The notes under the pieces: generated by a model
The model's database searches: none
What the model was told of the DNA's origin: nothing
What the model saw: the letters and a program-made list of their open reading frames with translations, nothing else
Translations under genes and position numbers: made by a program
Part shown: positions 9,724 through 19,929 of the stretch, piece after piece
How the letters are laid out: each line of letters starts with the position of its first letter
Numbering within the stretch: position 1 is the first letter of the stretch
Assembly (NCBI RefSeq): GCF_000719115.1
Contig: NZ_JOEA01000035.1
Location: 1 to 59,360, forward strand
Reading direction: 5' to 3'
Length of the DNA stretch: 59,360 nucleotides
DNA from: Lentzea albidocapillata
GTDB lineage: Bacteria; Actinomycetota; Actinomycetes; Mycobacteriales; Pseudonocardiaceae

Positions 9724-12700
9724 ATGCCCACAGCCCTGCCCAGACGTGGCCTGGCCGTCGCACTGGTGGCGTCGCTGGTGACCACGGTTCTCTCCGCCAC
9801 ACCCCCGATCGCGGTCGCCGCGCCCTACGCACCGCCGGTACCGGCGAAAGAGCGGGTGATCAAGGGAAAGCCGGCTGGCGCCTCGAAGAACGAGGACGCT
9901 CGCACGGGCAAGGCCTTTACCGCCGGCGCACCGGTGTGGCCCATGCCTGTGGTCGCCGAGATTCCTCTCGGAGGGTCGGCGTCAAAGGTCATCGGAACCC
10001 CGCTGGCCGTGGCGGCCGCAGATGGCGCTACCACGGCACGTGCCGCGAAGCCCAAGGTCAGGATCGAGACGTTCGACCGCGAGAAGACCCGCAAGGCAGG
10101 TGTGGAAGGGCTGCTGTTCAAGGTTTCCGGCGGCTCGGCGAAGGTCGAGGTCGACTACTCCTCGTTCCGGTGGGCCTACGGCGCCGACTGGTCCTCTCGC
10201 CTGCGCCTGGTCGAGTTGCCGGAGTGTGCGTTGAGCACGCCGGATAAGCCGGAGTGCGCGGCGAAGCCCGTCGGGTCGCGCAACGACATCGCCAAGAACA
10301 AGGTGACGGCGACGCAGGCGAGCCCCGCCACGGCGACGTTCATGGCGCTGACCGCGGGCACCTCCAGCGGTTCGGGCAGCTACAAGGCAACGAGCCTGTC
10401 GCCGTCGGCGACGTGGGCCGCGGGCAGCAACACCGGTGGTTTCAGCTGGAACTACCCGCTGCGGATGCCGCCGTCGCTGGGGGGCCCGACGCCGTCGCTG
10501 ACGCTGGCCTACTCGTCGGCGAGTGTGGACGGCCGTATGGCTGCGTCGAACAACCAGCCGTCGTGGATCGGTGAGGGTTTCGACCTCGGTACGAACTTCA
10601 TCGAGCGCAAGTACATCGGTTGTGCGAGTGACATGGCCGATGGTGCGCGCAACACCACCGAGACCGGTGACATGTGCTGGCGCAACGAGAACGCCACGCT
10701 CTCGATGACAGGGCACGGCGGTGAGCTGATCAAAGAAGCCGGGGAGTCGAACCGGTGGCGTCTGCGCAACGACGACGGCACCCGTGTGGAGTTCCGGACC
10801 GGCGCGGACAACGGTGCGCGCAACGGTGAGCACTGGGTCGTGACGACCCAGGACGGGACGCAGTACTGGTTCGGCCGTGGGGCACAGTCGGTGCTCAACG
10901 TGCCGGTGGCGGGTAACCACGAGGGTGACCCGTGTGCGGCGGCGTTGTTCAAGGACTCGTTCTGCTCGCAGCCGTGGCGGTGGAACCTCGAGTACGTCGT
11001 GGACACCCACGACAACACCATGACCTACAGCTATGACAAGGAAACCAACAAGTACGGGCGCAACAACTCCAGGACCGATGTCGTTGAGTACGACCGCGCG
11101 TCGGTGCTCAAGCAGATCGACTACGGCACCCGCGCCGACCGCACCGAGACCGCGCCGATGCAGGTGGTCCTCGAACCCGCCGACCGCTGCCTGGCCGACT
11201 GCGGTACGAAGGACGCCGCGCACTGGCCGGACACGCCGTGGGACCAGGAGTGCACCGGCAGCCCGTGCAACTACAGCTCCCCGACGTTCTGGGGGACGAA
11301 GCGACTAGCCGCGGTGACCACGAAGGTGGGCGGGAACGCGGTCGAGAAGTGGACGTTGACGCACTCGTTCCCCGATCCTGGTGACGGTACGCGCGCCGGC
11401 CTGTGGCTGGACAAGATCTCGCGCGTGGGCCTGGTTGGTCAGCAGACTCCGGTGCCGGACGTGCGTTTTCTGGGCATTCAGCTGAGCAACCGCGTCGACA
11501 CGCATTCCGACCAGCTGGCGGCGATGAAGTGGTGGCGCCTGAAGACGATCTTCACCGAGAGCGGTGGGCAGATCGACGTCACGTACTCCGAGCCCGACTG
11601 CGTTGCGGGCACGCGCATGCCGGCTCTGTACGCGTTGCAGGACAACAAACTGCGCTGCTATCCGGTGCGCTGGACACCGCCTGGTGACACGACGCCGATC
11701 TGGGACTTCTTCCACAAGTACGTCGTGGAGAGCATGACCGAGTCGGACCTGACCGGCGGATCAGTGCGCGTGCTCACACAGTACGACTATGTCGGCGACC
11801 CGGCTTGGCACTACACCGACGACGACGGTTTTGTGAAGACGGAGGACAAGACGTGGTCGGTGTGGCGTGGCTACGGCACGGTCAGAACACGCCTGGGCGA
11901 TCCCGGTGAGCAGACGCTGACCGAGCGGCGTTACTTCCGCGGCATGCACGGCGACAAGCTGCTGTCGGGCACACGGGAAGAGAAACTTCCGGCCATCACC
12001 GTAGGCGCCGTTGAGGCGGTTTACGACGAAGACGCCTTCGCCGGGATGCTGCGTGAGGAGATCATCTACAACGGGCCCGGCGGCGTCGAGGTGTCAGCGA
12101 CCGTCAACGGGCCATGGCAGTCCGAGCCGACGGCGACCCGCACGATCAACAATGTCACTGTCCACGCTCGCTTTGTCCAGTCCGCGATCAAGCACACCCG
12201 CGTCGCGCTGGACGGCGGCCGGAACCCCCGGACCACCAGCCAGATCACCAGCTTCGATCAGACCTACGGCCTGGCAACGCAGACCGAGGACCGCGGCGAC
12301 GACGCGGTGGCCGGTGACGAGAAGTGCGTCCTGATCGACTACGCGCAGAACACGTCGGCCTGGGTGATCGGCAAGGTGTCGCGCAAACGCGACTACCTCG
12401 TCGACTGCGCGAAGGCCAAGCCCGGCACCGATCTGCAGGACGCCGACATCGCCGGAGACCTCAAGACCTACTACGACGGCCAGGGACACGGCGTCGCGCC
12501 GACCAAGGGCGATCTCACCAGCTCCAAGACCCTCAAGTCCTACGTCAACGCCACCCCGGCCTACCTGACGGAGTCGTCGACCGAACGCGACGTCTACGGC
12601 AGGGTCACGAAGCTGACAGACCCCAAGGGAACCGTGACCACGGCCTACACGCCCGCCCTGGGCGGGCCGGTCACGCAGGTCGTCACGACCAACGCGCTGG

Positions 12701-15700
12701 GCTGGGCCACCACGACCGCCGTGGAACCCGGGTGGGGCTCACCGGTGTCCACAACAGACCCCAACGACCAGAAGGCGTTCATCGAGTACGACGGCCTCGG
12801 CCGCACGACGGCGGTCTGGAAGCCCGGGCAGGAGAAGGCAGGTCGGCCCGCGTACAAGAAGTTCACCTACCTGCAGCGCACCGACCAACCCTCGGTCGTC
12901 ACGTCGAGCGTGATGATCAACGGCCAGTACGTCGCGTCGCGTGAGTTCTACGACGGCTTGCTCAGGCCGCGTCAGACGCAGCAACCGAACGCATCGGGCG
13001 GCACCTCGAGCACCGTCGTCACGGACACCCACCACGACTCGGCGGGTCGCGCCAAAAGGGCGAACAACGCCTACGAAGCGAGCGTTGCTCCGAGCGACTC
13101 GCTGTTCGTGCCGACCGACACCATTCCGTCCGCGACCACAGCGCAGTACGACGGCGCCGGCCGCGAAATCATCAGTGTGCTGAAGAAGAACGTGCCCGTC
13201 GCCAGCCCCGGCGGTGACGAGTTGTTCCGCACGACCACCTATCACGCGGGTGACCGCATAGACACCACGCCGCCCGCGGGTGGTGTCGTGACGTCGACGC
13301 TGCTCGACTCCCAGGGCCGCAAGTCGGAGTTGCGCCAGTACCACTCGGGCGTGGTCGCGGGCGCCGCGACGGGATTCGACGCGACCAAGTACACCTACGA
13401 CCGCAAGGGCCAGCTGACCGAGGTCACCCACCCGTCGGGCAAGAAGTGGCAGTACTCCTACGACACCCGCGGCCGCCAGACCGTGACGGTCGATCCGGAC
13501 AAGGGCAGGACCGAGTCGACCTACGACGACGCCGACCAGCTGGTGTCCACAAAGGATGAGCGCGGTCAGGTGCTCGCGCACACCTACGACGCGTTGGGCC
13601 GCAAGACGAGCATCCGTGACGACTCGCCCACCGGTCCGGCGCGTCTGGAGTGGTTCTACGACCTGCTCTCCAGTGGCATCTCGATCAAGGGCGCACAGGT
13701 GAAGTCGGTGCGTCACGACGCACTCGGCGACTACGTCACCGAGCACAAGCGCATGCGGCCATGGGACTTCCAGCCCACGTCGACCGACATCACGATCCCG
13801 GCGGAGGAAACCGGCCTGGGCGGCACCTACAACTACGTCTACACCTACAACGGCGACGCACAACTCCTGAGTACCCGCATCCCGGCGGTAGGCGATCTCA
13901 AGGTCGAGACGCTGCAGTACGAGTACGACGCGCTGGGCAAGCCCAAGAAGCAGTTGTCCGGCTACGGGATCACGCCGCTGACCGGTCTGGTCACCTCGAC
14001 CACCTACACGCCCCTCGGTGAGCTGGCGACCTACCAGCTGCGCAACGGTGACAGCGCCGGCGCCAACTGGGTCAGCGTCCTGCGCGACTACGACGACTAC
14101 ACCCGGCGCCTCTCCCGAATCTGGACCACGAAGCTGACCGGGCCGACCGATGTCGCCGACGTGTCGTACAGCTATGACTGGGCGGGCAACGTCACCAGGG
14201 TCTCGGACTCGGTCAGCGCGGACACGCAGTGCTTCCAGACCGACTATCTGCGCCGATTGACAGAGGCGTGGACCCCGACCTCGGGCGACTGCAAGCCCGA
14301 CCCGACCCAGCTCGGACTGGGCGGACCGTCGAAGTACTGGCAGTCCTACACCTACGACGTCGCCGGCGACCGCACGAAACTGGTGGAGCATGGCACCAGC
14401 GCGGGTGACCGCACCACCGACTACAAGCTGACGCCCGGCCGGCACAGCGTCGCCAAGACGGTGACGACGGACAACGCGGGCAGCCGTCAGGCGACCTACA
14501 CCTACGACGATGCAGGCAACACCCTCACCCGCCCCTCACCGGGCGGCGCCACCCAGACGATGACGTGGGACCGCGAAGGCCACGTCGCCACCACGACCGA
14601 CGAGACGGGCCAGTCGTCGTACGTCTACGACGCGAACGGCAACCGCCTGGTCCGCCGAGACCCGGCAGGCCGCACCCTGTACCTGCCGGGCCAGGAACTG
14701 CGCTACGCCACCCCGGCCGCCACGAAGAGCGCCACCCGCTACTACGCGCACGCGGGCCAGACCATCGGGATGCGCACGTCGACCGGCCTCACGTGGATGA
14801 GCTCCGACCAACACGGCACCGCGCAGAACACGATCACCGCCTTGAACCAGACAGTGAGCACCCGCCGCACCACACCGTTCGGCGAGATCCGAGGCAACAC
14901 CGGAACCTGGCCGGCAAAGCTGGACAAGGGCTTCGTGGGCGGCACGCTCGACAACACGGGCCTGACGCACATCGGCGCCCGTGAGTACGACCCGAAGCTG
15001 GGCCGGTTCATTTCGGTCGACCCGATCATGGACCTCGCGGACCCGCGCCAGTGGAACGCCTACGTCTACGCCAACAACAGCCCGATCACATTCAGCGACC
15101 CGACCGGCCTCTACTGCGACTCGTGCGACTACTACAACTGGAAGGAAACCAACTACGAGAAGTCACCCGCGTCCATCGGGTGTGGCTACTCGCCCAACGG
15201 CCTGTGCGGACCGGAGGGAAGCGGCGTTTCCCAACAAGATTTCCAGCAGGAGTGGCAGCAGCAGTACGAGTGGGCGTCCGGCACCGGTGACGGCTCGAAC
15301 CAGCCGATCATCTACGGGCACCGCCTGCCCACCGCCGAGGAGATGAAGCAAGGACCGATCTTCGGCGCGCCGGTGATGATGGCGCCAGGCGAGACTTACG
15401 CAACAGCGGTCAAGAACTGGGCCACATACCTCTGCCGCAGCAGCAACCCCGGCGCCGGGTTCTGCGAATGGTCTTACACCGTGGGCAACAGACCCGCGAA
15501 CGGCTTGGACGCCGTATTCGTCGTCATCGGCGCGGTCGGACTCGCCGCCAGCGCCGTGGGCGGATCCGCGGCGACGGGAGCAGCATCGTCGGCGAAGAGC
15601 ACAGGCTCGCTGGGAAACGCCATCAAGGCAGCGGAAGGTTGTAACAGCTTCACCGGCGACACACAGGTACTGATGGCCGATGGTACGACCAAACGCATCG

Positions 15701-16383
15701 ACGAGATCAAGCTCGAAGATCTGGTATTCGCCACGGATCCGGAGACGGGCAGGTCAGGAGCACGGAAAGTCATGGCGACGATCATCGGTGAGGGAGTCAA
15801 GTTCCTCGTCGAGATCGTGACCGATGACGGCGCGATCACCGCGACGGACGGCCATCCGTTCTGGCTTCCGGAAGAACAGCGCTGGGTGGACGCCAAGGAC
15901 CTGCGAGAAGGATCAGTTCTGCAGACCTCGACTGGAGGACGGCTGCGGGTCGTCGCGACCAAGAACTGGATCGGCGTCAAGCGAGTCCACAACCTGACCA
16001 TCGAGGGCATCCACACCTATTTCGTTGGGTTGGACTCGCAGAATGTTCTAGTGCACAACACCGGTCCGTGCGCGGATCTGGGGTCTGCCTGGAAGGCAGC
16101 GCCAGCGTCGAGTATTCCATGCAGCACGGGATGCGAGAAAATCGCTGCGGGGATTCAGGCTAAGATCGGTGGGGAGATCAAGACGATCAAGGCGATCCAG
16201 GTCGTTCAAGGAAGGGAGTTCCAGCTCGGTCCTTATCGCGGGCAGGACAGCGGCTGGTTCTCGCATACCGTGGTCGTTCGAGAGGGTAGGGTCTATGACG
16301 GGTTCAGTCCACGAACGGGAGTGCCGGTGGACGACTACAAGAAACTCTTCGACTACCACGATATGATTGAATTCGGATTCTGA
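9724..16383 (+). CDS. Secreted RHS-repeat polymorphic toxin with HINT domain and papain-like toxin tip
   Basis: 2,219 residues; ATG 9724 follows a TCTGGAG ribosome site. A signal peptide (residues 1-34) starts it. Around 239-300 is a SpvB/TcdB-like segment (GGPTPSLTLAYSSASVDGRM). YD/RHS repeats fill about 958-1795 (YTYDRKGQLTEVTHPSGKKW) and close with the RHS core end REYDPKLGRFISVDPIMDLA ... NAYVYANNSPITFSDPTGLY. A hydrophobic pre-toxin stretch (about 1930-1955) precedes a HINT autoprotease at 1973-2113: Cys1973 (CNSFTGDTQVLMADG), the TDGHPFW block and terminal VLVHN. The last 106 residues form the tip: CSTGCEKIAAGIQ ... IGG ... SHTVVVREGRVYDGF, a Cys-His-Asp arrangement (Cys2137 or Cys2133, His2181, Asp2192) like papain-fold toxins. 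HINT cleavage after Asn2112 would release it. The adjacent small gene is the likely antidote. Confidence 0.9.
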   Translation: MPTALPRRGLAVALVASLVTTVLSATPPIAVAAPYAPPVPAKERVIKGKPAGASKNEDARTGKAFTAGAPVWPMPVVAEIPLGGSASKVIGTPLAVAAADGATTARAAKPKVRIETFDREKTRKAGVEGLLFKVSGGSAKVEVDYSSFRWAYGADWSSRLRLVELPECALSTPDKPECAAKPVGSRNDIAKNKVTATQASPATATFMALTAGTSSGSGSYKATSLSPSATWAAGSNTGGFSWNYPLRMPPSLGGPTPSLTLAYSSASVDGRMAASNNQPSWIGEGFDLGTNFIERKYIGCASDMADGARNTTETGDMCWRNENATLSMTGHGGELIKEAGESNRWRLRNDDGTRVEFRTGADNGARNGEHWVVTTQDGTQYWFGRGAQSVLNVPVAGNHEGDPCAAALFKDSFCSQPWRWNLEYVVDTHDNTMTYSYDKETNKYGRNNSRTDVVEYDRASVLKQIDYGTRADRTETAPMQVVLEPADRCLADCGTKDAAHWPDTPWDQECTGSPCNYSSPTFWGTKRLAAVTTKVGGNAVEKWTLTHSFPDPGDGTRAGLWLDKISRVGLVGQQTPVPDVRFLGIQLSNRVDTHSDQLAAMKWWRLKTIFTESGGQIDVTYSEPDCVAGTRMPALYALQDNKLRCYPVRWTPPGDTTPIWDFFHKYVVESMTESDLTGGSVRVLTQYDYVGDPAWHYTDDDGFVKTEDKTWSVWRGYGTVRTRLGDPGEQTLTERRYFRGMHGDKLLSGTREEKLPAITVGAVEAVYDEDAFAGMLREEIIYNGPGGVEVSATVNGPWQSEPTATRTINNVTVHARFVQSAIKHTRVALDGGRNPRTTSQITSFDQTYGLATQTEDRGDDAVAGDEKCVLIDYAQNTSAWVIGKVSRKRDYLVDCAKAKPGTDLQDADIAGDLKTYYDGQGHGVAPTKGDLTSSKTLKSYVNATPAYLTESSTERDVYGRVTKLTDPKGTVTTAYTPALGGPVTQVVTTNALGWATTTAVEPGWGSPVSTTDPNDQKAFIEYDGLGRTTAVWKPGQEKAGRPAYKKFTYLQRTDQPSVVTSSVMINGQYVASREFYDGLLRPRQTQQPNASGGTSSTVVTDTHHDSAGRAKRANNAYEASVAPSDSLFVPTDTIPSATTAQYDGAGREIISVLKKNVPVASPGGDELFRTTTYHAGDRIDTTPPAGGVVTSTLLDSQGRKSELRQYHSGVVAGAATGFDATKYTYDRKGQLTEVTHPSGKKWQYSYDTRGRQTVTVDPDKGRTESTYDDADQLVSTKDERGQVLAHTYDALGRKTSIRDDSPTGPARLEWFYDLLSSGISIKGAQVKSVRHDALGDYVTEHKRMRPWDFQPTSTDITIPAEETGLGGTYNYVYTYNGDAQLLSTRIPAVGDLKVETLQYEYDALGKPKKQLSGYGITPLTGLVTSTTYTPLGELATYQLRNGDSAGANWVSVLRDYDDYTRRLSRIWTTKLTGPTDVADVSYSYDWAGNVTRVSDSVSADTQCFQTDYLRRLTEAWTPTSGDCKPDPTQLGLGGPSKYWQSYTYDVAGDRTKLVEHGTSAGDRTTDYKLTPGRHSVAKTVTTDNAGSRQATYTYDDAGNTLTRPSPGGATQTMTWDREGHVATTTDETGQSSYVYDANGNRLVRRDPAGRTLYLPGQELRYATPAATKSATRYYAHAGQTIGMRTSTGLTWMSSDQHGTAQNTITALNQTVSTRRTTPFGEIRGNTGTWPAKLDKGFVGGTLDNTGLTHIGAREYDPKLGRFISVDPIMDLADPRQWNAYVYANNSPITFSDPTGLYCDSCDYYNWKETNYEKSPASIGCGYSPNGLCGPEGSGVSQQDFQQEWQQQYEWASGTGDGSNQPIIYGHRLPTAEEMKQGPIFGAPVMMAPGETYATAVKNWATYLCRSSNPGAGFCEWSYTVGNRPANGLDAVFVVIGAVGLAASAVGGSAATGAASSAKSTGSLGNAIKAAEGCNSFTGDTQVLMADGTTKRIDEIKLEDLVFATDPETGRSGARKVMATIIGEGVKFLVEIVTDDGAITATDGHPFWLPEEQRWVDAKDLREGSVLQTSTGGRLRVVATKNWIGVKRVHNLTIEGIHTYFVGLDSQNVLVHNTGPCADLGSAWKAAPASSIPCSTGCEKIAAGIQAKIGGEIKTIKAIQVVQGREFQLGPYRGQDSGWFSHTVVVREGRVYDGFSPRTGVPVDDYKKLFDYHDMIEFGF

Positions 16384-16389
16384 GGGATC

Positions 16390-16758
16390 ATGGACTACCT
16401 AGAGATCTTCAAGATGGCTCGTGACCGTCCCAGAATGCTTGGGCTGGATGGTTCTTTCGTGGCCGCCGCCGCATTTGTGAACGGCTGCGATGCCGGGAAT
16501 TCCTGGCGGCTTCTCGACGGGTTCCGCGAGTGGTTGGCCACTGGTCTGGGAGACGGCGCAAACCTGAGCTGGCAGGCGCTGGTGGTAAGGCACTCCCTGT
16601 CAGGAGGATCGCCGAATTCGCCTGCGGAACTGGTCGGGGAAGGGGAGAACTCAGTCGCAGTCGCCAGGCTGTTCGAACTGCTTGAAGAATTCTGGGAGGT
16701 GAGGCAGAAGAGGAGCCTGGCTGGGATCTTCGCGCAGTATACGAAGGTCTTTGGCTGA
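16390..16758 (+). CDS. Probable immunity protein for the RHS toxin
   Basis: 122 residues, starting six bases after the RHS stop, so co-transcribed and probably translationally coupled. The sequence (MDYLEIFKMARDRPRMLGLD, FVNGCDAGNSWRLLDGFREW) is acidic and helical with no signal peptide, which suits a cytoplasmic antidote; similar small proteins commonly follow actinobacterial RHS genes. Binding to the papain-like tip is inferred from position alone. The C-terminal helix (LFELLEEFWEVRQKRSLAGI) is well formed and the gene is intact. Confidence 0.75.
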   Translation: MDYLEIFKMARDRPRMLGLDGSFVAAAAFVNGCDAGNSWRLLDGFREWLATGLGDGANLSWQALVVRHSLSGGSPNSPAELVGEGENSVAVARLFELLEEFWEVRQKRSLAGIFAQYTKVFG

Positions 16759-17365
16759 ATTTTCGAATGGAAGGCGGGCCTCGCGGTGGAGGGTTGCACG
16801 CGCTGGACATGCACCACCCTCGGTGGAGCAGGCAATGCCACGGAGGCAGTGGCAGATGTGATCGGTACCAGGAGCTGGCCAGTGCGACGAGCACGATCCG
16901 GCGGCCCGGCCACGGGCTTGCATGCAGCTCCATGACGCTTGAGTCGGCCGCCGCCCATGCTCAGGTAGCGCGTCGAGTCAGGTCAAGTGAGTTAATCACG
17001 TGTTGCTCAAAGAGGATTGGCCGTGCGTGGCTGTCTATACAGGATAGTTCAAGGTCGCTGTCGGGACGGCCCATAGCAGCATCTAGCTGGAGCGACCGGT
17101 CGCTGGGTGGGATTACATGCGGTTATCGGACACGACGTGGAGAATCTCTCACATAGCGGTCAGGCGTCTGACCGCCATGTGCGGTCCTGTCGCATTTGGC
17201 CCATAGGCAACTCGAATCACGTTCGTCCGCGACCGCTCGCGAATCGCGAGGCCATCTTCCTGGTGAGTGCGCGGCAGGACTTTGGTGAGGGCCACGATCG
17301 CTTTGCGCTGGACGCGGGAATTGACAGGACCTTACTGCAGCGGCCTTCGCCGTCATGTCGTTCTC
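16759..17365. other. Gene-free stretch between immunity gene and repeat copy B
   Basis: No recognisable gene on either strand. Reverse-strand frames over 16.4-16.96 kb are shadows of the immunity gene. There is no obvious terminator hairpin immediately after the immunity stop. Confidence 0.45.
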
Positions 17366-17367
17366 GG

Positions 17368-17530
17368 GCAAAGAGTAGATCTTGGGCTGTGATACAACGA
17401 ACGCCAACGCACTTGATTGGCAGTTAAGTGCGCCCAACTGCGGTCAGTGGACCTGTTTGTGCAGGTCAGCGGTTGGTGAACCCGTGTCTGGGGGTCAAGG
17501 GGTCGCAGGTTCAAATCCTGTCGTCCCGAC
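17368..17530 (+). repeat. tRNA-Pro-linked repeat, copy B, with tRNA-Pro(GGG) 3' half
   Basis: About 160 bp: AAGAGTAGATCTTGGGC, CGAACGCCAACGCACTTGA with its partner TAAGTGCG, CCTG-TTTGTG-CAGG, then GTGAACCCGTGT. From 17488 to 17529 it is the 3' half of tRNA-Pro: anticodon loop CTGGGGG (anticodon GGG), stem TCAAG, variable loop, T-arm GCAGG-TTCAAAT-CCTGT and acceptor strand CGTCCCG plus A. The matching 5' half (which would begin CGGGACG) is absent upstream, so this is not a functional tRNA gene but the junction expected when an element integrates at the anticodon loop. A terminator follows. Confidence 0.85.
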
Positions 17531-17540
17531 GGTCTGAATC

Positions 17541-17584
17541 AGCCCGCTGATTCTGGGTGGAAGCCCAGGTCAGCGGGCTTTTTC
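17541..17584 (+). terminator. Rho-independent terminator after the tRNA-Pro 3' half
   Basis: AGCCCGCTGA (17541-17550) pairs perfectly with TCAGCGGGCT (17570-17579), a 10-bp GC-rich stem followed by TTTTT. It sits 11 bp after the tRNA end, where a native tRNA terminator would be. Confidence 0.85.
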
Positions 17585-17677
17585 GTGCGCGTTAAACGAT
17601 CTTCGCTTGATCATCAATTTCATGATCAACAGGCGGATGAAGGAGTGAATAAGGAGCCGCTGGCTCCCCGCCAGTCC
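17574..17677 (+). repeat. Second repeat family, copy 1 (pairs with 35.48 kb)
   Basis: GGGCTTTTTCGTGCGC, then AAACGATCTTCGCTTGATCA, GATCAACAGGCG, GAAGGAGT and CGCTGGCTCC closely match the segment at about 35478-35570 in the same order and orientation. The piece begins at the downstream arm of the terminator. It is probably element sequence next to an attachment site. Internal palindrome: TGATCAT...ATGATCA. Confidence 0.7.
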
Positions 17678-17857
17678 ATCCGCCGCGGCACCTTCAGCTC
17701 CGTCACGGTGCTGATCAAGCAGATCCGCGACTACATCGCCCACTGGAACACCAACCCGCGACCGTTCAAGTGGACCGCCACCGCCGACGAGATCCTTGCC
17801 AAGGTCCGCCTGACCCAGCAGAACGTCCGGAAGCTCGTGGACAACAACGGCAAGTAA
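17660..17857 (+). pseudogene. IS630-family transposase, C-terminal fragment
   Basis: The frame ending TAA 17855-17857 contains QSIRRGTFSSVTVLIKQIRD, YIAHWNTNPRPFKWTATADE and ILAKVR, the typical C-terminus of IS630-group DDE transposases. The N-terminal two thirds, with the first two catalytic Asp, are missing. It cuts into the integrase gene on the opposite strand, so it, or the rearrangement that brought it, destroyed the integrase. Confidence 0.8.
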
Positions 17858-17869
17858 ACACAGCAGCAT

Positions 17870-18211
17870 CACGGACCAGTAGTTCGCCATCGTGGTCGGC
17901 TTGAGTGTCGACGCCTTGCCGCGCAACCAACTCATGAGGTAGTCGGCGACCGTCTGCCGGTCGTCTACGACGATGCCGCTGCGTTCGTACTCCAGCACCT
18001 TCCACAGCGCGGTCTGAGCGTCCGCCTTGGTCACGAAGCCGCTGCGACGGCGCGTCCGTCGCTTGCCGTCAAGCGTTGGTAGATCGACTGCGAAGGTCCA
18101 GGTTCCGTGCTTGCGGTAGGCCAGTTGCGGGCAGCGGGCACCGAGTTGTCGGCCGTCAGCGCCGCGGCAGGCACAACGGCGGTAAACGCGACCACGGTTC
18201 GGGTTCTTCAT
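17870..18211 (-). pseudogene. Site-specific tyrosine integrase, N-terminal fragment
   Basis: ATG 18211 follows a GGAGGA ribosome site. The first 114 residues are those of actinobacterial AICE/phage integrases: a Cys-containing N-terminus (VYRRCACRGADGRQLGARCP), GTWTFAVDLP, RRTRRRSGFVTKADAQTALW, DDRQTVADYLMSWL and LKPTTMANYWSV (arm-binding and core-binding domains). Sequence similarity stops at about 17870, where the IS630 fragment begins, so the catalytic domain with Arg-His-Arg-Tyr is lost. It lies 340 bp from repeat copy B, the usual int-att arrangement, which supports copy B being this integrase family's attachment site. Confidence 0.85.
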
Positions 18212-18247
18212 GACGAGTTCCTCCGGTCTTCCTGCCCGTCTGCTCCT

Positions 18248-18640
18248 GTGAGCAGCGCAGGACCGGAGCATGAGCCGGGTGCGACCACAGCGCGACCACG
18301 CAACGCGGTCGCGTTCCGCCGAAACCTGGAGATGGCGGGGCAGACGGTCAGTTCTGACGATAAGGCGTTGAGCGTGACGGCGGCGCCGAACGGTGCCCTG
18401 CTCGATCTCAGGATCGCGCAGAACCCGGAGCTCGCCGCGAGGCTCGTGGAGTTGGTGCGGCAGGCGAGGGAAGGTGCCGCGGCCAACGTGCTCGGCGAGT
18501 TCCGGAACGCGATCGGCGGACAGACAGGACACCTTGACACTGAGGTGTCGGTGCCTGCGTTCGGTACTCCTGAACCGCGGAAACCGAAGCCGGTCGAGGA
18601 CGAGGACTTCAGTGATAACTCGATCTACCGGCGACCGTAG
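18248..18640 (+). CDS. YbaB/EbfC-like DNA-binding protein, possibly N-truncated
   Basis: 130 residues from a GTG at 18248; the frame is open further up but overlaps the divergent integrase. FRRNLEMAGQTVSSDDKALS, VTAAPNGALLDLRI, NPELAARLVELVRQAREGAA is the YbaB/EbfC fold as found in actinobacterial ESX-type neighbourhoods (V.V...G....L.......A..L). The usual first helix is not evident, so the start may be lost. The tail (PEPRKPKPVEDEDFSDN) is disordered and acidic. It may have been left by the element that brought the integrase. Confidence 0.55.
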   Translation: MSSAGPEHEPGATTARPRNAVAFRRNLEMAGQTVSSDDKALSVTAAPNGALLDLRIAQNPELAARLVELVRQAREGAAANVLGEFRNAIGGQTGHLDTEVSVPAFGTPEPRKPKPVEDEDFSDNSIYRRP

Positions 18641-18790
18641 CGGTTACATGGCGAGCGGCGCGGTACCACCGCGAACCGCACAACGGTCACCTTCGGGACC
18701 AGAACCGATTGGGGTTGACGCCGGCGTGTCACGGGAGCAGGAGAGAGTGGAGTGGGCGCGGCAAGGCGTGCGGTCGTTGTAGAGGACCAA

Positions 18791-18937
18791 ATGTCGTTCC
18801 AGTACGTCGTCTACTCCTCGGACAACCCTCCGGCAAAGGGTGAAGTGGGAGCGTCCAAGGCGATCGGCCAGGGCGACATCGGCGTCTCGTTGAAGGTCGG
18901 GTTGGAGAAGTACGGGCCGAGACCGACGACGAAGTGA
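18791..18937 (+). CDS. Small unrecognised protein
   Basis: 48 residues from ATG 18791 behind GAGGACCAA. The sequence (MSFQYVVYSSDNPPAKGEVG, then ASKAIGQGDIGVSLKVG) has no known signature. It could be the C-terminus of a gene broken at the IS256 boundary 18 bp downstream, or a shadow; the reverse strand is also open here. Confidence 0.25.
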   Translation: MSFQYVVYSSDNPPAKGEVGASKAIGQGDIGVSLKVGLEKYGPRPTTK

Positions 18938-18954
18938 GCGAACGATAACCACGC

Positions 18955-19880
<926 letters not shown>

Positions 19881-19929
19881 CCACACGCAGCAACAAAAGG
19901 CGCGCTGGTCAATTTAGGGAACAGACCCC

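Noticed and set aside
12739..14445. 568-residue reverse frame
   Set aside because: Shadow of the RHS repeats; no motif or ribosome site.
15646..16070. Intein inside the RHS protein
   Set aside because: The block has HINT motifs but no endonuclease or C-extein splice context; it lies before a toxin tip as in polymorphic toxins, so a cleavage domain is more likely than splicing.
17488..17529. Functional tRNA-Pro gene
   Set aside because: Only the 3' half is present; the required 5' acceptor strand CGGGACG and the D-arm are absent upstream, so it cannot fold as a tRNA.
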